From Bugula neritina (Eukaryota > Bryozoa > Gymnolaemata > Cheilostomatida > Bugulidae), in assembly GCA_964035545.1 (NCBI GenBank), contig OZ037766.1, forward strand, positions 16,190,222-16,254,221: 64,000 bases of DNA, in the 5' to 3' direction. Below, piece by piece: positions 36,901-47,935 of this stretch. A model generated the notes under the pieces. That model saw only the letters and a list, made by a program, of their open reading frames with translations, was not told where the DNA came from and made no database searches. Numbering within the stretch: position 1 is the stretch's first letter; every line of letters starts with the position of its first letter. The translations under genes and the position numbers were made by a program.

Positions 36901-39900
36901 TAGGAGTCAATCTTCAGCTCAACTTTGAAAAATTGACGCTATTTAATTTGGTGCCCTTAGTATTCTTTGGGTTGCTTAAATTTTAATACTTTAATAGAAG
37001 CTGAAATGCCACGTGCATGTAGTATGTTATGCTAACCCATACACTTTTCCTACTTGTTGACTACAACAACTAATCACCAATTACTCTTACAAGATAAAAA
37101 TACTATTCTGGCTCTAATTACAACATTTTTCATACAATGTACCAGAATAAGGGTTGAAATTTAAGCTTAAACAGGAAATGTACTGTTTTTGCTATAAAAA
37201 GTCATTGTGATACAAAAATTGCTCTTGTTTTTCAATGCAGGAAAAAATAATCCACAGTAGAGAGAGCACTTCCCTTTGTTTTTAAAACTTAAATTTTCAA
37301 AAAAGCTTAGGGGGCTCCAAAATCTTAACAATTTTAGTTATAGTTAGTATTTTACATACTATACAAGTACAGAATCTACTACTACTTACACTATCAGTTC
37401 TGCTGCTAGTACTACTTCTACAACTCCATCACCTCTAGGTTTGTGTGTTGTTACTAATCATATTTAGCCTTTCATCCAAAACATCTTTTACTTTTTAGGT
37501 ATTTTAGAAAATGCATTACAATTATTTGTTTCTTATCTAAAATGTGGAGGTCTATCATTGTATATAGCAAAAAATAATAACTACTAACACTCAGATCTGA
37601 AACTAAATTTTGATACCTTGAGTTTTGTTTACATTTACTATTAGTTATTACTGCTACTATGTTTATTCACGGTATAGCTATATGTACTACTATAATATGC
37701 ATGCTAACTGCAACAAACTTATTGAAGCCATATGGACATTTTTGTTGTATATTATATTTAAGCCCTTTCTTGGCTATGTAACATGTTTGTTACTATACAT
37801 AGCTTTATGCTGGTTTAAACACATACTTTCTATAATGCTAGTTGACACGCCAGAAATAACTTGAAATTTTATGAGCTTGTGCAGGCCAAAATTTTAGTCA
37901 AACCCAAACATCAGAAACTGTTTTATCAATTTTGATGCAATTTTCAACACTTTCAGTCCTCAACACAGCTTTGACATTTACATGACTTTAGCTTAAATGT
38001 GCTTACCAATCGTCATTTTTTATATTTCTATGATTTATAATGCTTTGTTTTGTTTTGACATAGAATGTAAGATGAGTCATAGAACTCGAAACAAATCAAT
38101 TCAACAAATTTAAGCTTGAGAAAAGAAATTTAGGAAATGTACATGTCAAAGATAGCTGTTTACAAGACTGGCCATATTAAAAATAGTTATAAACAAAATT
38201 AATCTCTCTTAAAATTGTTTCTTTGAAGAAAATGTTACTTATTTGGAAAGTTATGCAATCTTATTATTTATTTTTTAATATTTAAAAAGTTATTTTACTA
38301 ACTTGAGTATGATTACAGTTATTATGTACTAAAGTTTGATATTCATAGGTGCATGATGGTTATTTTTCTATCTCTTGTACCTTTTGTAAGCGTACCGTTC
38401 AATCACATAAAATAAGTTACCTTTACGCTACTTACATTATGTACAGCATAACTATAGCTTCTTACAGGTGTTAACAAGCATAATATTGTAATGTAGGTGC
38501 AGTTATATGCCGCGATAACCAAGTTAGATGTAATTCAACAAACGAGTGCATCTATGCCAGTTGGCTATGCGACGGTGAGGAAGACTGCCCAGATGGTGAA
38601 GATGAGTTAAACTGTTTAGCTGAAATCTGTCCCTCTGGAAGGTTTTCTTGTTCCTTCCCAGAAATTGAGTGTATACCACAAAGTTGGAGATGCGATGGAG
38701 AAGCAGATTGCTCTGATGGCACTGATGAAGTCAACTGTACTTTGCCTACTACTTGCTCCCCACCAAATGACAAAGATTGTCCTCAAATTTGTGAGAACAA
38801 TGAGTTTAGATGTCAAACAAATCAAACATGTATCTCAAAGGACCTATTGTGTGATGGCTGGTCACATTGTGCAGACGGTTCAGATGAAGTTAACTGTACA
38901 TCCTGCAGAGAAGACGAGTTTCTGTGTAACAATACTCAGGCTGCTTCAGTTTGTATTTCGGTTGACCTTCGATGTGATGGTTGGAGTCACTGTAGCGATG
39001 GTTCTGATGAAGTGGGTTGTTTGCCTGCTAGCTGTGGAGATGACGAATTTCAGTGTCTATCAACCCAAACGTGTATCCCAAAAACATTAACATGTGACAA
39101 CTGGAATCATTGCTTAGACGGTTCTGATGAAATCGGTTGCAATGTTACTACTACCTCTACAACTGAGTCTCCATGTATGTGCATTTCTCTGTTTGCCATA
39201 TGACAGCAGGCAGCTGTACGTACATGTTTTGAAACTTGTGAATCAAAGCTAGCTGATTTTATTTAATCCCTGCAGGTGTTGATACCTGTGTAAATGCTTC
39301 AAGTTTCAAATGCTGTCTCACTATAACAAGATGATACTATGTGATTGCATTTTTAAAGAATTTTTATTAAAATACTTTGTTTTCATATTATTTTATGAAA
39401 CGCAAGTTTGGTGTCTCTGTGATATGCTATAAACTGTAGTAACTGCATTGTCTTTTGCAGCTGGCTACTCCAAGTTTTCTACCACATCCCCAGGCGTGAC
39501 CACTTCAGCCACTTCAGGTCAGCATACCCCTGTCAGATATTTATTCACTAGCTGACTAAGTTCCTGCTGTGACAGATGTGTCAATAGTAATAAGTTCATC
39601 TATAACGTTCTTGTTGACAATGTGCTTATGTGTTTACAATCTAAACATTACCAAACATGTATACAAGAAGTCATAGTTGACTGCTAAAAATACTTGCTTA
39701 GCATAGCAGCTGTCAGTTGATGACTTTGGGTCTAAAGAAGGTTTGCATTAATTTTTTCAGTTAAACTTTTATCAAAGAGTTCCCTTTAGATATTGTAACA
39801 AGAACTGTAAACCTGATCAAGCTAAATACCAACTTGATAAAAAAAATTGAGTAGCCCATGGAACAATATAACTATAATTTGGCAGTACAATTTAAGGCTG

Positions 39901-42900
39901 GTTGTGGTTTATCTAAAGTAAATGTTGGCATTAATATGTTACTAACAATTTCCAAGCATTTAATTACAATAAATCAGTAATTTAATATTCTGGTGGGGGA
40001 AGGATTTAAAATTAGCTAATTATGTCTAAACAATACTGCAATTTTTAATATATTATGGTTTGTTTACTTTTGTTCTGCAGATTTAAACGAAAATCATACT
40101 TACTATGGAGTGCTGATACAAAATGGGTGGAGTGAAGGTGCCATGTTTGAGTTAAGTGGACAAATATATGCAGTTGATTATGAAACTATCCAGATTATTG
40201 GATTCAGCTTTTCTGGCTTAGCTAAAGGTAAGTTAATGTCATGTCTGCACTCTGCATAGTGAGTAGCATTCTGGTACAATGTACATAATCAAGTGCTATC
40301 TGGCAGAGACTATATTATACTAAATGAAGGAGAATTACTGAATTTGCCAAAAAACGCATTGAGAAACCTCACCAATTAGATGTTAGCAATGCTTTCACTT
40401 TTGATTTTAAAATGACTCATTTAAAAATCCAGAAGTTTAAAATAGTCACTATAAGAAAAAACTGAGTGCCACTAAAATAGCAAATAACTGCTTATATAGT
40501 TATGTTCGATGGTTTCATTTCAAGTTTAAAATAAGTATCTTCTTGATGACTACAAACATTTGTTTGAGACAAAGAGTTACTTGAAAAGCCAGTTCATGAT
40601 AACTAACTAACCTACATTTAACTGAATTCAATTAAACTCTTTTTGCACAAAATAGCAAGCTATGCCAGAAAAGACATATACGTATTAACCGTTTTAATCA
40701 GTATTGCTGGCTCTCGATTTTTGTAAGGTTTTTCTCCCTGTAGGTCTATTTGTCTGCTGTGGTAGTATAAACAGTGAAATAATTCAATTGAATAATGTTA
40801 TTTCTTATAGATGCCACTTTCCTATTGGGCAAAAATAATTCATACCCTAGCATACGCTGTGGAGATGGTGTAGACTATAGCACTGTAACCCCACATCAAG
40901 TATTTGGAGCTTCGTAAGTTTTACAACATGTTTTACCTGCTTATACTTGCTGGATAGGCTTATCTTACTGCTTTTTATATGTATTATATTCATTTATTTA
41001 TACAGAATACCTTTAAAATCACAAATAAACACAAGGATCGTGCTGAAGCTTCCTGAAGGCTGGAAGTTGTCTGACTTAACATACATAGCAGTTGGGGGAA
41101 CAACTACTAAGGTATTTAGAGGTTTTTAACACTTCATGTATTTATGTCCTTGATTTTTTAAACGCCCAAATGAGTTTATTAAAATATTTGAGTTATCAGA
41201 TACAAAGCTATGGTTTGAAAATCAAGTTCGGTGTTTTGCTATCCTGTCTTGGCCAATTGGAGGCTAATTACTAAACTTTGTATAAAACTGTTACCTGCAA
41301 GTGCAAATTAATATGAGAGTCAAACTCAAAACAAATAACGGAGACTAGCAGTAACTTATAATAATGATTATAATAATAGTTATAATACGAATAATAATAT
41401 ATCGACAGCCCCAAGCTGTCACCGTGACCTCCAAACCACCCCTTAGTCACCCCAATCTCCACCCGTGATCTGCCCAGCAAATCACCGTATTCGCCCAGAA
41501 TACAATGACTAGAAACTTGAATTTGCTAAACTCTCTAATAGATATAAACGTTCTCAGTCGAACACTGTCACACGATTGCTAGAGGCTTTTGTTTCGCAGC
41601 GCGGCACGAGGAGAAGTCCTTGACCCCTGCTGTGTACCTAAGCACTCTATCTTGCTACGCCGCTAACGGCATCGGCATACTTACAGCCCACAAAAACTAT
41701 AATTGAAAGCTTTCTTTACTTTGAGGAAAGGCAGATAAAAACTTAGGGTTGGCTATTATAAATTCTGTCTCTCGATTACCAAAACAAAGCATATAATAAA
41801 TTCTGCTCTACTTAAAGGATTGCTCAATCTTAGTTTATTACGATCACATTATAATTATGAACTATAATCTAATGTGTATCCAAACAATTGTGACTTTGCA
41901 AAGGGATATTTGCCTAGAAAACAGCTTTTCAAAATTCCAATTTTGAGGGAGGTAAAATTTTCAGCCATGAAAAAGAATAGCCAAATACGTGACGTGTGAA
42001 CGCCAGTAACTATGCTGCACGTGCTAACTATAACGCTAGTATTCAAGGTTGCTGAGCACAACATTAACCAATAACGGTCAAGCAGTTACAGTGCGCTATA
42101 TAGGTCAGCTTTGGTGTGCCCGTAATATTGCACAATCTGACCTAGTTTAGATCGATCGCAGGCATTCATCCTAAAGAATGCATGTTTTTGCAATGCTTTT
42201 TTCTATTGTTTACAAGCAAAATATGGCCTAATGTTATTACATACATGTTATTTAAAATGTCAAAAAACTATAGATTGAGATAATTCACATTTGCACTTCT
42301 ATAAATATACAAATTACGAGCTGAAAGATCACATCTCACAGTCATATTTCTATAGTTATTCATTTGTATAGTCACGTGACCAGCAGGAATGCTGGCGCTG
42401 TTACGTCACATTTCCCAGCTCATTTCAAAATCGGCATTTTGGCTGTTACCAATCTACACCCTCAACTTCAACTAACTTTTTCTACCTTTGGTCAAATGAT
42501 TTTTGTCAATGCATGCTTAGAAAAACACAATATTATGCGTGTTTGACCTAAATGGCCATTAATTAGACAAGATAGAGCAATCCTTTAATGCATTTGAGAT
42601 ACAACTGTTATAAAGTGTCAAACATATTCTACTCATATTGTTGATCACAAATAGAATATTTGCCATAGTTACAACTTACAACTCTACTGCTGAACCTAAT
42701 GTCAAGCTGGTGATTGAAAATAACAAAAAACTATTTCTCTAAAAAAATATGAGAGAAGTTATTTTGCTAAAATTAAATGTTGATACTTGAAACCCACAAC
42801 TAATTTGGCACCACAAAACATTAATATTAGCAGTAAACACACCCTACTATAGTATATTAATACCTAGTCTAGTCTACTTTGAGAAATATAACTAATATGT

Positions 42901-45098
42901 TTCAGATACTATATGGTGGTGTTGCGATACCAAGCAATCTTGTAGCACCTGCTTCTCATGTCATTGGTAGCTTGACTACATTTGCTCATGCAGTTAGATC
43001 TGAAAACATTACAATATTAGATGAAAAAAGGATCCAGATTTGTTCTTTTACCTATGATGGCCAAGCACCAGGTAGTTTATATATGTACATTATTTTTTAA
43101 ATAGTTATATTGGAAGAATGTAAAACCTTTAATGTTGTGTCTAAATATATATGGTTAAGGGCTGTGTACATGTGATGCTCAAAACATTTCAAATACATAA
43201 ATATAATTGAAAATATGTCACATTTTGCACCTTTGAATAAAACTTATAAGAAGTCATTTACTTTGTTTTTAGATACCTTTTTCTATGTGGGCATCACTGA
43301 GTCTGTCAGACTTCAACAGCCCCCATATGGAGCTATTCCAGACGAGAACGGAATCAGGTAACTCAGCACTCTGTAGCTTAGATTTCAGACTTGGAGTGTT
43401 TTTAGAAGAGAAATTTACCCATCATATTCACATTGGTGACACGACATTTTGAAAATGACAATTGGAAAACACCTGTTTGGAAAACGAACAAATCACCAAT
43501 AGACAATTCAAAAATAGACAATTGGAAAATAGACATATGAAAATGAAAAACATTCAACATGGCCTAGTTCAGAAGGGACGTTTAGCATCTGGCCAGGTTC
43601 AAAATAGCTTATTGTAAACCTGGACAGATTTAAATTGGAACTATTCAGTAACTATAATTCTACTTCCATGATAGCCTAACTGATTCAGCCATTACATTCA
43701 TTTTTGAAAGCTGTTTTGGACCTGACCATATGCTGAACGCTCCCTCTGGACTAGGCCATGTTGAATATTCATCATTTTCCAAATATCTATTTTCCAATTG
43801 TCCATTTTCTAAATGTCATTTTCCAAGCGTCTATTTTCAATTGTCCATTTTCAAACTGTCTATTGGTGATTTGTCTATTTTCCAAATAGGTGTTTTCCAA
43901 TTGTTATTTTCGAAATGTCATGGATTCATTAACATTATGCAGCAATCATATCATGAATTATATTATGTTATCCTATGATCATTCAACAATTCGCAGATTA
44001 CTAAAATCTAAGTTGACTCTGCAGTAAGTTTAATATTTTTCCCACATTTCTCTACACACTCACCGTTTCTATTTACAGCAGCAGAAAACTACCCGCATAC
44101 CATCAAGACGATATCATACTTACCCTTCCAAGTGGTTTATCAATTTTTGAGTTAAAATGGCTGGCCGTGTTTGATATAGCTTTTTCTCACAATTTAGGGC
44201 ACGTCAACTTTCCAGATGATCTCTTAGTTCCACCATTTATCAACTACACAGGTATTGCAGTATTACATCATTTTAAGTACATATGGATTGCAAGTGTGGA
44301 GGAATTTGCTTTGGAAAATAAATGATAAGCATGTCTGGCCTTTACAACTATATTGATATAAAAAGCTCATAGTCACTATCCCTGTCAGGGCCCCTGATGT
44401 AAAAGTTTTTGTTAAAGCGGGCTAAAGATATATTCATATATGGTCCAGGAGCAATTTTGACTGAATGCTCTTCCTAATATTACCAATAGCATTTACTGAG
44501 TATCAAACCCACTACCTCGGGCCTGCTAAGCCAGTGTTCTAGTCCCTATACTTCTGCTGTTCTTTATGTTGATGTATAATTGCAATAATTTACAGCAAAT
44601 GTGTTTAAAACAGTAAATTATATGTTTAATACTTCATTAATGATACATTTAAATAAACTATGTAGCCTAATACTATTAATAAGTTTTTGTAGAAACAAAT
44701 AATTTCAATGGTCATAAAAATTTAACCCATATTCTAACAATGGATAGTCTGTCCTTAGCTGAGAGGCTTTTTAACAAAAAAATTTACTCAAACATCTCTC
44801 TGTGAAGATAATAAAGTAGTTGAAAGTCTAGATATAATGATATGTTATATCCTATACTTGCCAGCATAAAATATCTAATCCTTTGCTAAACAAAGAAAAT
44901 GCGTCTTTCATCTAAAGATATGTGGTTGTGCTATGTACTAAGCTGCAGTTTACTCAATTTTAGCAACATAATATTGTTATATATAGTAAACTATGTTGAA
45001 CTATATATTTTACAGATTTCATAAATAATCAGCCAACAGCCAAACGGAGGTCCTTCGCCATAGCACAGCTGTTGAGCAAAAGTTTTAATATAACTTAA
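27920..45098 (+). CDS. Secreted LDLa-Ser/Thr-DM13 multidomain protein (782 aa model)
   Basis: Exons: 27920-27974, 30869-30946, 32350-32466, 32721-32798, 34309-34425, 34681-34758, 36317-36433, 36725-36835, 38497-39174, 39461-39517, 40081-40227, 40811-40913, 41006-41111, 42906-43071, 43273-43357, 44079-44251, 45016-45098 (TAA). All joins keep phase. Order: signal peptide (MLNYSFLILSVVVFMF); three 26-residue Ser/Thr exons alternating with three LDLa exons; one more LDLa; a 678-bp exon with five LDLa repeats; a short Ser/Thr linker; then two DM13 domains. DM13 marks are GQIYAVDYETIQIIGFSF...LKLPEGWKLSDLTYIAVG in the first and IQICSFTYDGQAPDTFFYVG...LKWLAVFDIAFSHNLGHVNFP in the second. LDLa modules bind calcium and ligands. 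DM13 occurs in Skeletor-type proteins and may be redox or electron-transfer related. No membrane segment follows DM13, so this form should be secreted. Confidence 0.8.
31017..31087 (+). CDS. Alternative terminal exon 1, hydrophobic tail
   Basis: Acceptor GCTTTTAG, then 71 bp in phase 1 continuing the Ser/Thr exon 30869-30946. It encodes GDMYIVTILVIVSTLLFVP...M and stops with TAA. A Ser/Thr/Pro stretch followed by about 17 hydrophobic residues and almost no cytoplasmic tail fits a GPI-anchor signal or a tail anchor. Splicing of the signal exon to the Ser/Thr exon to this one gives a 67-residue product. AATAAA follows at 31444. Confidence 0.6.
31108..31265. mobile_element. 158-bp MITE flanked by TA, unit 1
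   Basis: Ends GGTGCAGTAATGGAGAAATTG and its near complement (GGAGCAGTAGTGGAGAAATTG inverted), flanked by TA on both sides, as in Tc1/mariner-like MITEs. The same element sits at 33084-33241 and 35100-35257, so it inserted before the units were duplicated. Confidence 0.7.
31444..31449 (+). promoter_or_regulatory. Polyadenylation signal after terminal exon 1
   Basis: AATAAA about 360 bp after the stop of the hydrophobic terminal exon. It is conserved in the other two units (33423 and 35436), as expected if each alternative end is used. Confidence 0.4.
32869..32939 (+). CDS. Alternative terminal exon 2, hydrophobic tail
   Basis: Same structure as 31017-31087, ending DIAI then TAA, in phase with the Ser/Thr exon 32721-32798. 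A product ending here would carry the signal peptide, one LDLa repeat and two Ser/Thr segments before the tail. AATAAA lies at 33423. Confidence 0.6.
33084..33241. mobile_element. 158-bp MITE flanked by TA, unit 2
   Basis: Copy of the element at 31108-31265 in the second tandem unit. Confidence 0.7.
34829..34899 (+). CDS. Alternative terminal exon 3, frameshifted but hydrophobic
   Basis: Starts GDMYIVTILVIV like the other two. An 8-bp insertion (TTATATTT type) then changes the frame, giving FIFIRCYLFLI and TAG. The end is still hydrophobic, with one Arg inside. In phase with the Ser/Thr exon 34681-34758. AATAAA lies at 35436. Confidence 0.5.
35100..35257. mobile_element. 158-bp MITE flanked by TA, unit 3
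   Basis: Copy of the element at 31108-31265 in the third tandem unit. Confidence 0.7.
37367..37438 (+). pseudogene. Dead fourth Ser/Thr exon
   Basis: Matches the Ser/Thr exons (TTSTTPSP end, still open) but its acceptor reads ATACAA where the live copies read ATGCAG or ATACAG, so the AG is lost. It is 6 bp shorter. It sits in the intron between LDLa exons 36725-36835 and 38497-39174, so those exons are joined directly in the model. Confidence 0.6.
39276..39334 (+). pseudogene. Truncated LDLa exon relic
   Basis: Acceptor CCCTGCAG and phase 1 entry give VDTCVNASSFKCCLTITR and a TGA stop. It looks like the beginning of an LDLa repeat that decays after the second cysteine. It could instead be an alternative 3' end that would yield a form with LDLa repeats but without DM13. 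Confidence 0.4.
41816..42584. mobile_element. TTAA-flanked MITE, piggyBac-like
   Basis: Ends AGGATTGCTCAATCTT and, inverted, AGGATTGCTCTATCTT, flanked by TTAA at 41812-41815 and 42585-42588. A TTAA target duplication is typical of piggyBac elements. It lies in the intron between the two DM13 domains. No transposase frame is seen. Confidence 0.75.
43443..43922. mobile_element. Fold-back MITE in a DM13 intron
   Basis: A palindrome of about 480 bp. The left arm holds CAATTGGAAAACACCTGTTTGG and ACAAATCACCAATAGACA; the right arm holds their complements near 43860-43905. Inside are further copies of an AATTGGAAAATAGACA motif. It lies in the intron between 43357 and 44079. Confidence 0.75.
44362..44566 (-). 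mobile_element. tRNA-derived SINE, copy 2
   Basis: The best preserved copy on the minus strand: a tRNA-like head with a recognisable B box (GTGGGTTTGATACTC), then the ATTAGGAAGAGCATTCAGTC core and the tail GATAGTGACTATGAGC. It lies in the last intron of the LDLa-DM13 gene, antisense to it. Confidence 0.75.
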
Positions 45099-45388
45099 AG
45101 TCAATTAACATACAAAAACCATTTTGTAACATTTGATACCATCACTTTGCCTGAACATAATACTACCTGTGATCAAGATTCTAAGACTAAACACACTGCA
45201 GCTGACATTGTGGTGCAGGATCAATACATCAAATTGTGTTAAATTGGAGGAACAAAATATTGTTAAGTCCTAAGTTACAATAGTCTGTGGTTTCAATGAT
45301 AATGTCTTAACTCTGTATAGTTACTGTTACATATACTCTATGTAGTTATTATTGTAGTAATTATCTGCATGCCTATTACTATTATAAT

Positions 45389-45394
45389 AATAAA
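45389..45394 (+). promoter_or_regulatory. Polyadenylation signal of the LDLa-DM13 gene
   Basis: AATAAA 291 bp after the TAA at 45096-45098 and before the next recognisable coding block, in AT-rich DNA. Confidence 0.5.
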
Positions 45395-46606
45395 AGTCTT
45401 CTTTGAACTTGTAATGAAAGGTTTCTGTATTGTCTTCTAGATGTGCATCAGTCGAGCTCCAGTGGTAGACTGACTTAACACTGGAAACTCGCCCTCTTAT
45501 ATATTAGCTAGTAAATTTTCGGCTCACGCAAATTATTCAGATTAATGCAAAAAATGGGGGGAAGACAATTCAACAAAAACTATTACAGTATTTTATAAGC
45601 AAACAAAAATAGGAAGGACAATTCACAATCATTCCGCTATTCACTACGCTAAGAGCTTAGCTATAATTGCAACACTTGACAGCATTCAAAAAATTACACC
45701 AATTCAATTATGATAATGGCGCAATATAATTATTAGAACTTTCAGAACATAGTGTTGACAATTATTAAAATCCATTACATTATTACTTATACTCTTTATA
45801 GTTATTGTTACATAATGTTGTCTATGTAGCTGCAAAGTTCATAATTGTTGTAACGAAGCTGCCAACCACTGCTGTTACACCTGGTAAGTAGAACGTTTGA
45901 TAAATTTGTATGGTTTTACAGCAAATTTGTCACACTTTGTTTGTCTCCAACGAGCTTGCTTCTAAAAGAACTAAAATTTACAAATAAATAAATAACAGTT
46001 TGAAGTATGAACTCATTATGAAATTTTTATCAAAATAGAGAGTAAATTAGGCTCTAAATTTAATAAATCCCCAAATAAATTTTTTTTTATTTATTTAGTT
46101 ATTATTTGTAGTAAATTTACTTTTTTGCCTTTTTTCAAAACATAAAATTAAGCTGTCTCTCAGAATTTACTAATTGCCAGTACATAGATTTATTTAGAGG
46201 CTGCAGTACACTGTATTATATGAAGATATGTTTTCACTTATTGTAGATGAAGATGCAATACTCCTGTTTACTAACAGATACAACCTCGCCTGTCATTTTC
46301 TCTCAATGACACAGAATTCTACCCTACGACACAGGTGCTGATAAATGCTACTTTGCCCATAGCCTTGGAATTTGACTATTCTACTAGAGAAGTATTCTTT
46401 GGTGCTAGATACTCTATTAACGAGTTTTCTTTACCAGAGCCAGGAAACAATGACTCCTATTCCCGGGCTAGTCTTAAATACTCTTGTTATAACTCATATC
46501 AGTCATTTGCATGATCAAAAAGGTTATCATTATGTTGCTCTTATTATTGATACCATTGTTTTACCTAAATTTTGATAATTCTATAAATCGGTAAATAGTG
46601 AGGTGT

Positions 46607-46626
46607 GTGGGGGGGGGGGGGGGGGT
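46607..46626. repeat. Poly-G tract
   Basis: A run of about 18 G residues broken once by a T, inside the LRP-like remnant. Confidence 0.9.
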
Positions 46627-46914
46627 ACCTAGGCAACAGCATAGCTTTACACAGGTGACATATTTAATGAAAAAATGCTTTAGCAATAAAATATGGTTCT
46701 ATTTCAGCAGCTATGTTTTGCATCAAAATTTTGCAAAAGCATATGTTGATAGAACATATATTTTTGTGACAAATACATGAACTCTTGCATGCAACAAATC
46801 TCCATTTATACCGAACATTTATTTTAAGCTACAGCTGCCTATGCAAGACTGCACTCTTTTAGGTGAGCAAAGAGTAACTTAGCAGGTTTTAGCATGTGTA
46901 GATTAGCATATTTG

Positions 46915-47935
46915 ATTTTCAAAGGTTTACTAAATTTGGCACATTTAAGCACATTCAGGCTCTTTTCGGGTTTTTTAACACATTTGGGCACTTCAGAACT
47001 TTTAGCAAGTTATGATAACTAAGCATATTTAGCACAGGTTAGCACATATAACACTTTTTGGCACATTAGGGCACTTTTGAGCATTTGTCAGCACATTCAG
47101 GCAGTTCTAGCACGCTAGGGCACCTTTTAACATATTTGGGCACTTTTCATCACTCTTCAGCACATTAAGGCACTTATTAGCACAGTTGGCACATTTTAAC
47201 ACATTTAGGCTCTTTTCAGCACTTTTAGGCACATCCGGGCACCTATTAGCACAATTATCACATTTTAGCACATTTAGGCTCTTCTCACCACATTTAGTAC
47301 AGTTTAGCACAATTATAGGCACTTTTTGGCACATTTAGGCCCTTTTTTGCACTTTTGAGCACATTAGGGCAACGATTAGCGCATTTAGCACAGTTTAACA
47401 CATTTGTGTACTTTTCCGCCTTTTTTGTTAAATTAGGGCAACTATCAGCATATTTAGCATAGTTTAGGACATTTAGGTTTTTTCAGCAATTTTGAGCACA
47501 TTAGGGCACCCATTTGCACATTTATTCCATCTTGGCACAATTAGGCTCTTCTCAGCACATTTAGCACATTTTAGCAGATTAGGGCACCTATTAGCACCTT
47601 TAGCATATTTTAGCACATTTAGGCTCTTTTCAACACTTTTGAGCACATTTGTGCACTTTTCATCATTTTTCAGCAAGTTAGGGCAACTATTAGCATATTT
47701 AGCACATTTTTGCAGATAAGGGCAACTACTAGCACCTTTAGCACATTTTAGCGGAGTTAAGTTCTTTTCAATGTTTTTGAAAAATTTTTTCACACTTTCA
47801 ACAAGTTAGGGGAACTATTAGCATATTTAGCACAGTTTAGCACATTTAGACACTTCTTGGCACATATAGACTCTTTTTAGCACTTTTCGGCACATTAGGG
47901 CACTTATTAGCACATTTTAGCACATTTTCAAAGTA
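46915..47935. repeat. 1-kb GCACATT-type minisatellite
   Basis: Irregular array of units such as TTAGCACATTTAGGCTCTTTTC, GGGCACCTATTAGCACATTTAG and AGCACTTTTGAGCACATTAG. The array fills most of an intron between propeller blocks of the LRP-like remnant. Reading frames through it give Cys/Asn/Lys-rich repeat peptides (KCANCANRCPN type), which I treat as artefacts. Confidence 0.9.

Noticed and set aside
47107-47793. Cys-rich repeated protein (KCANCANRCPN type) on the minus strand
   Set aside because: Pure by-product of the GCACATT minisatellite; no start context, splice sites or outside homology.
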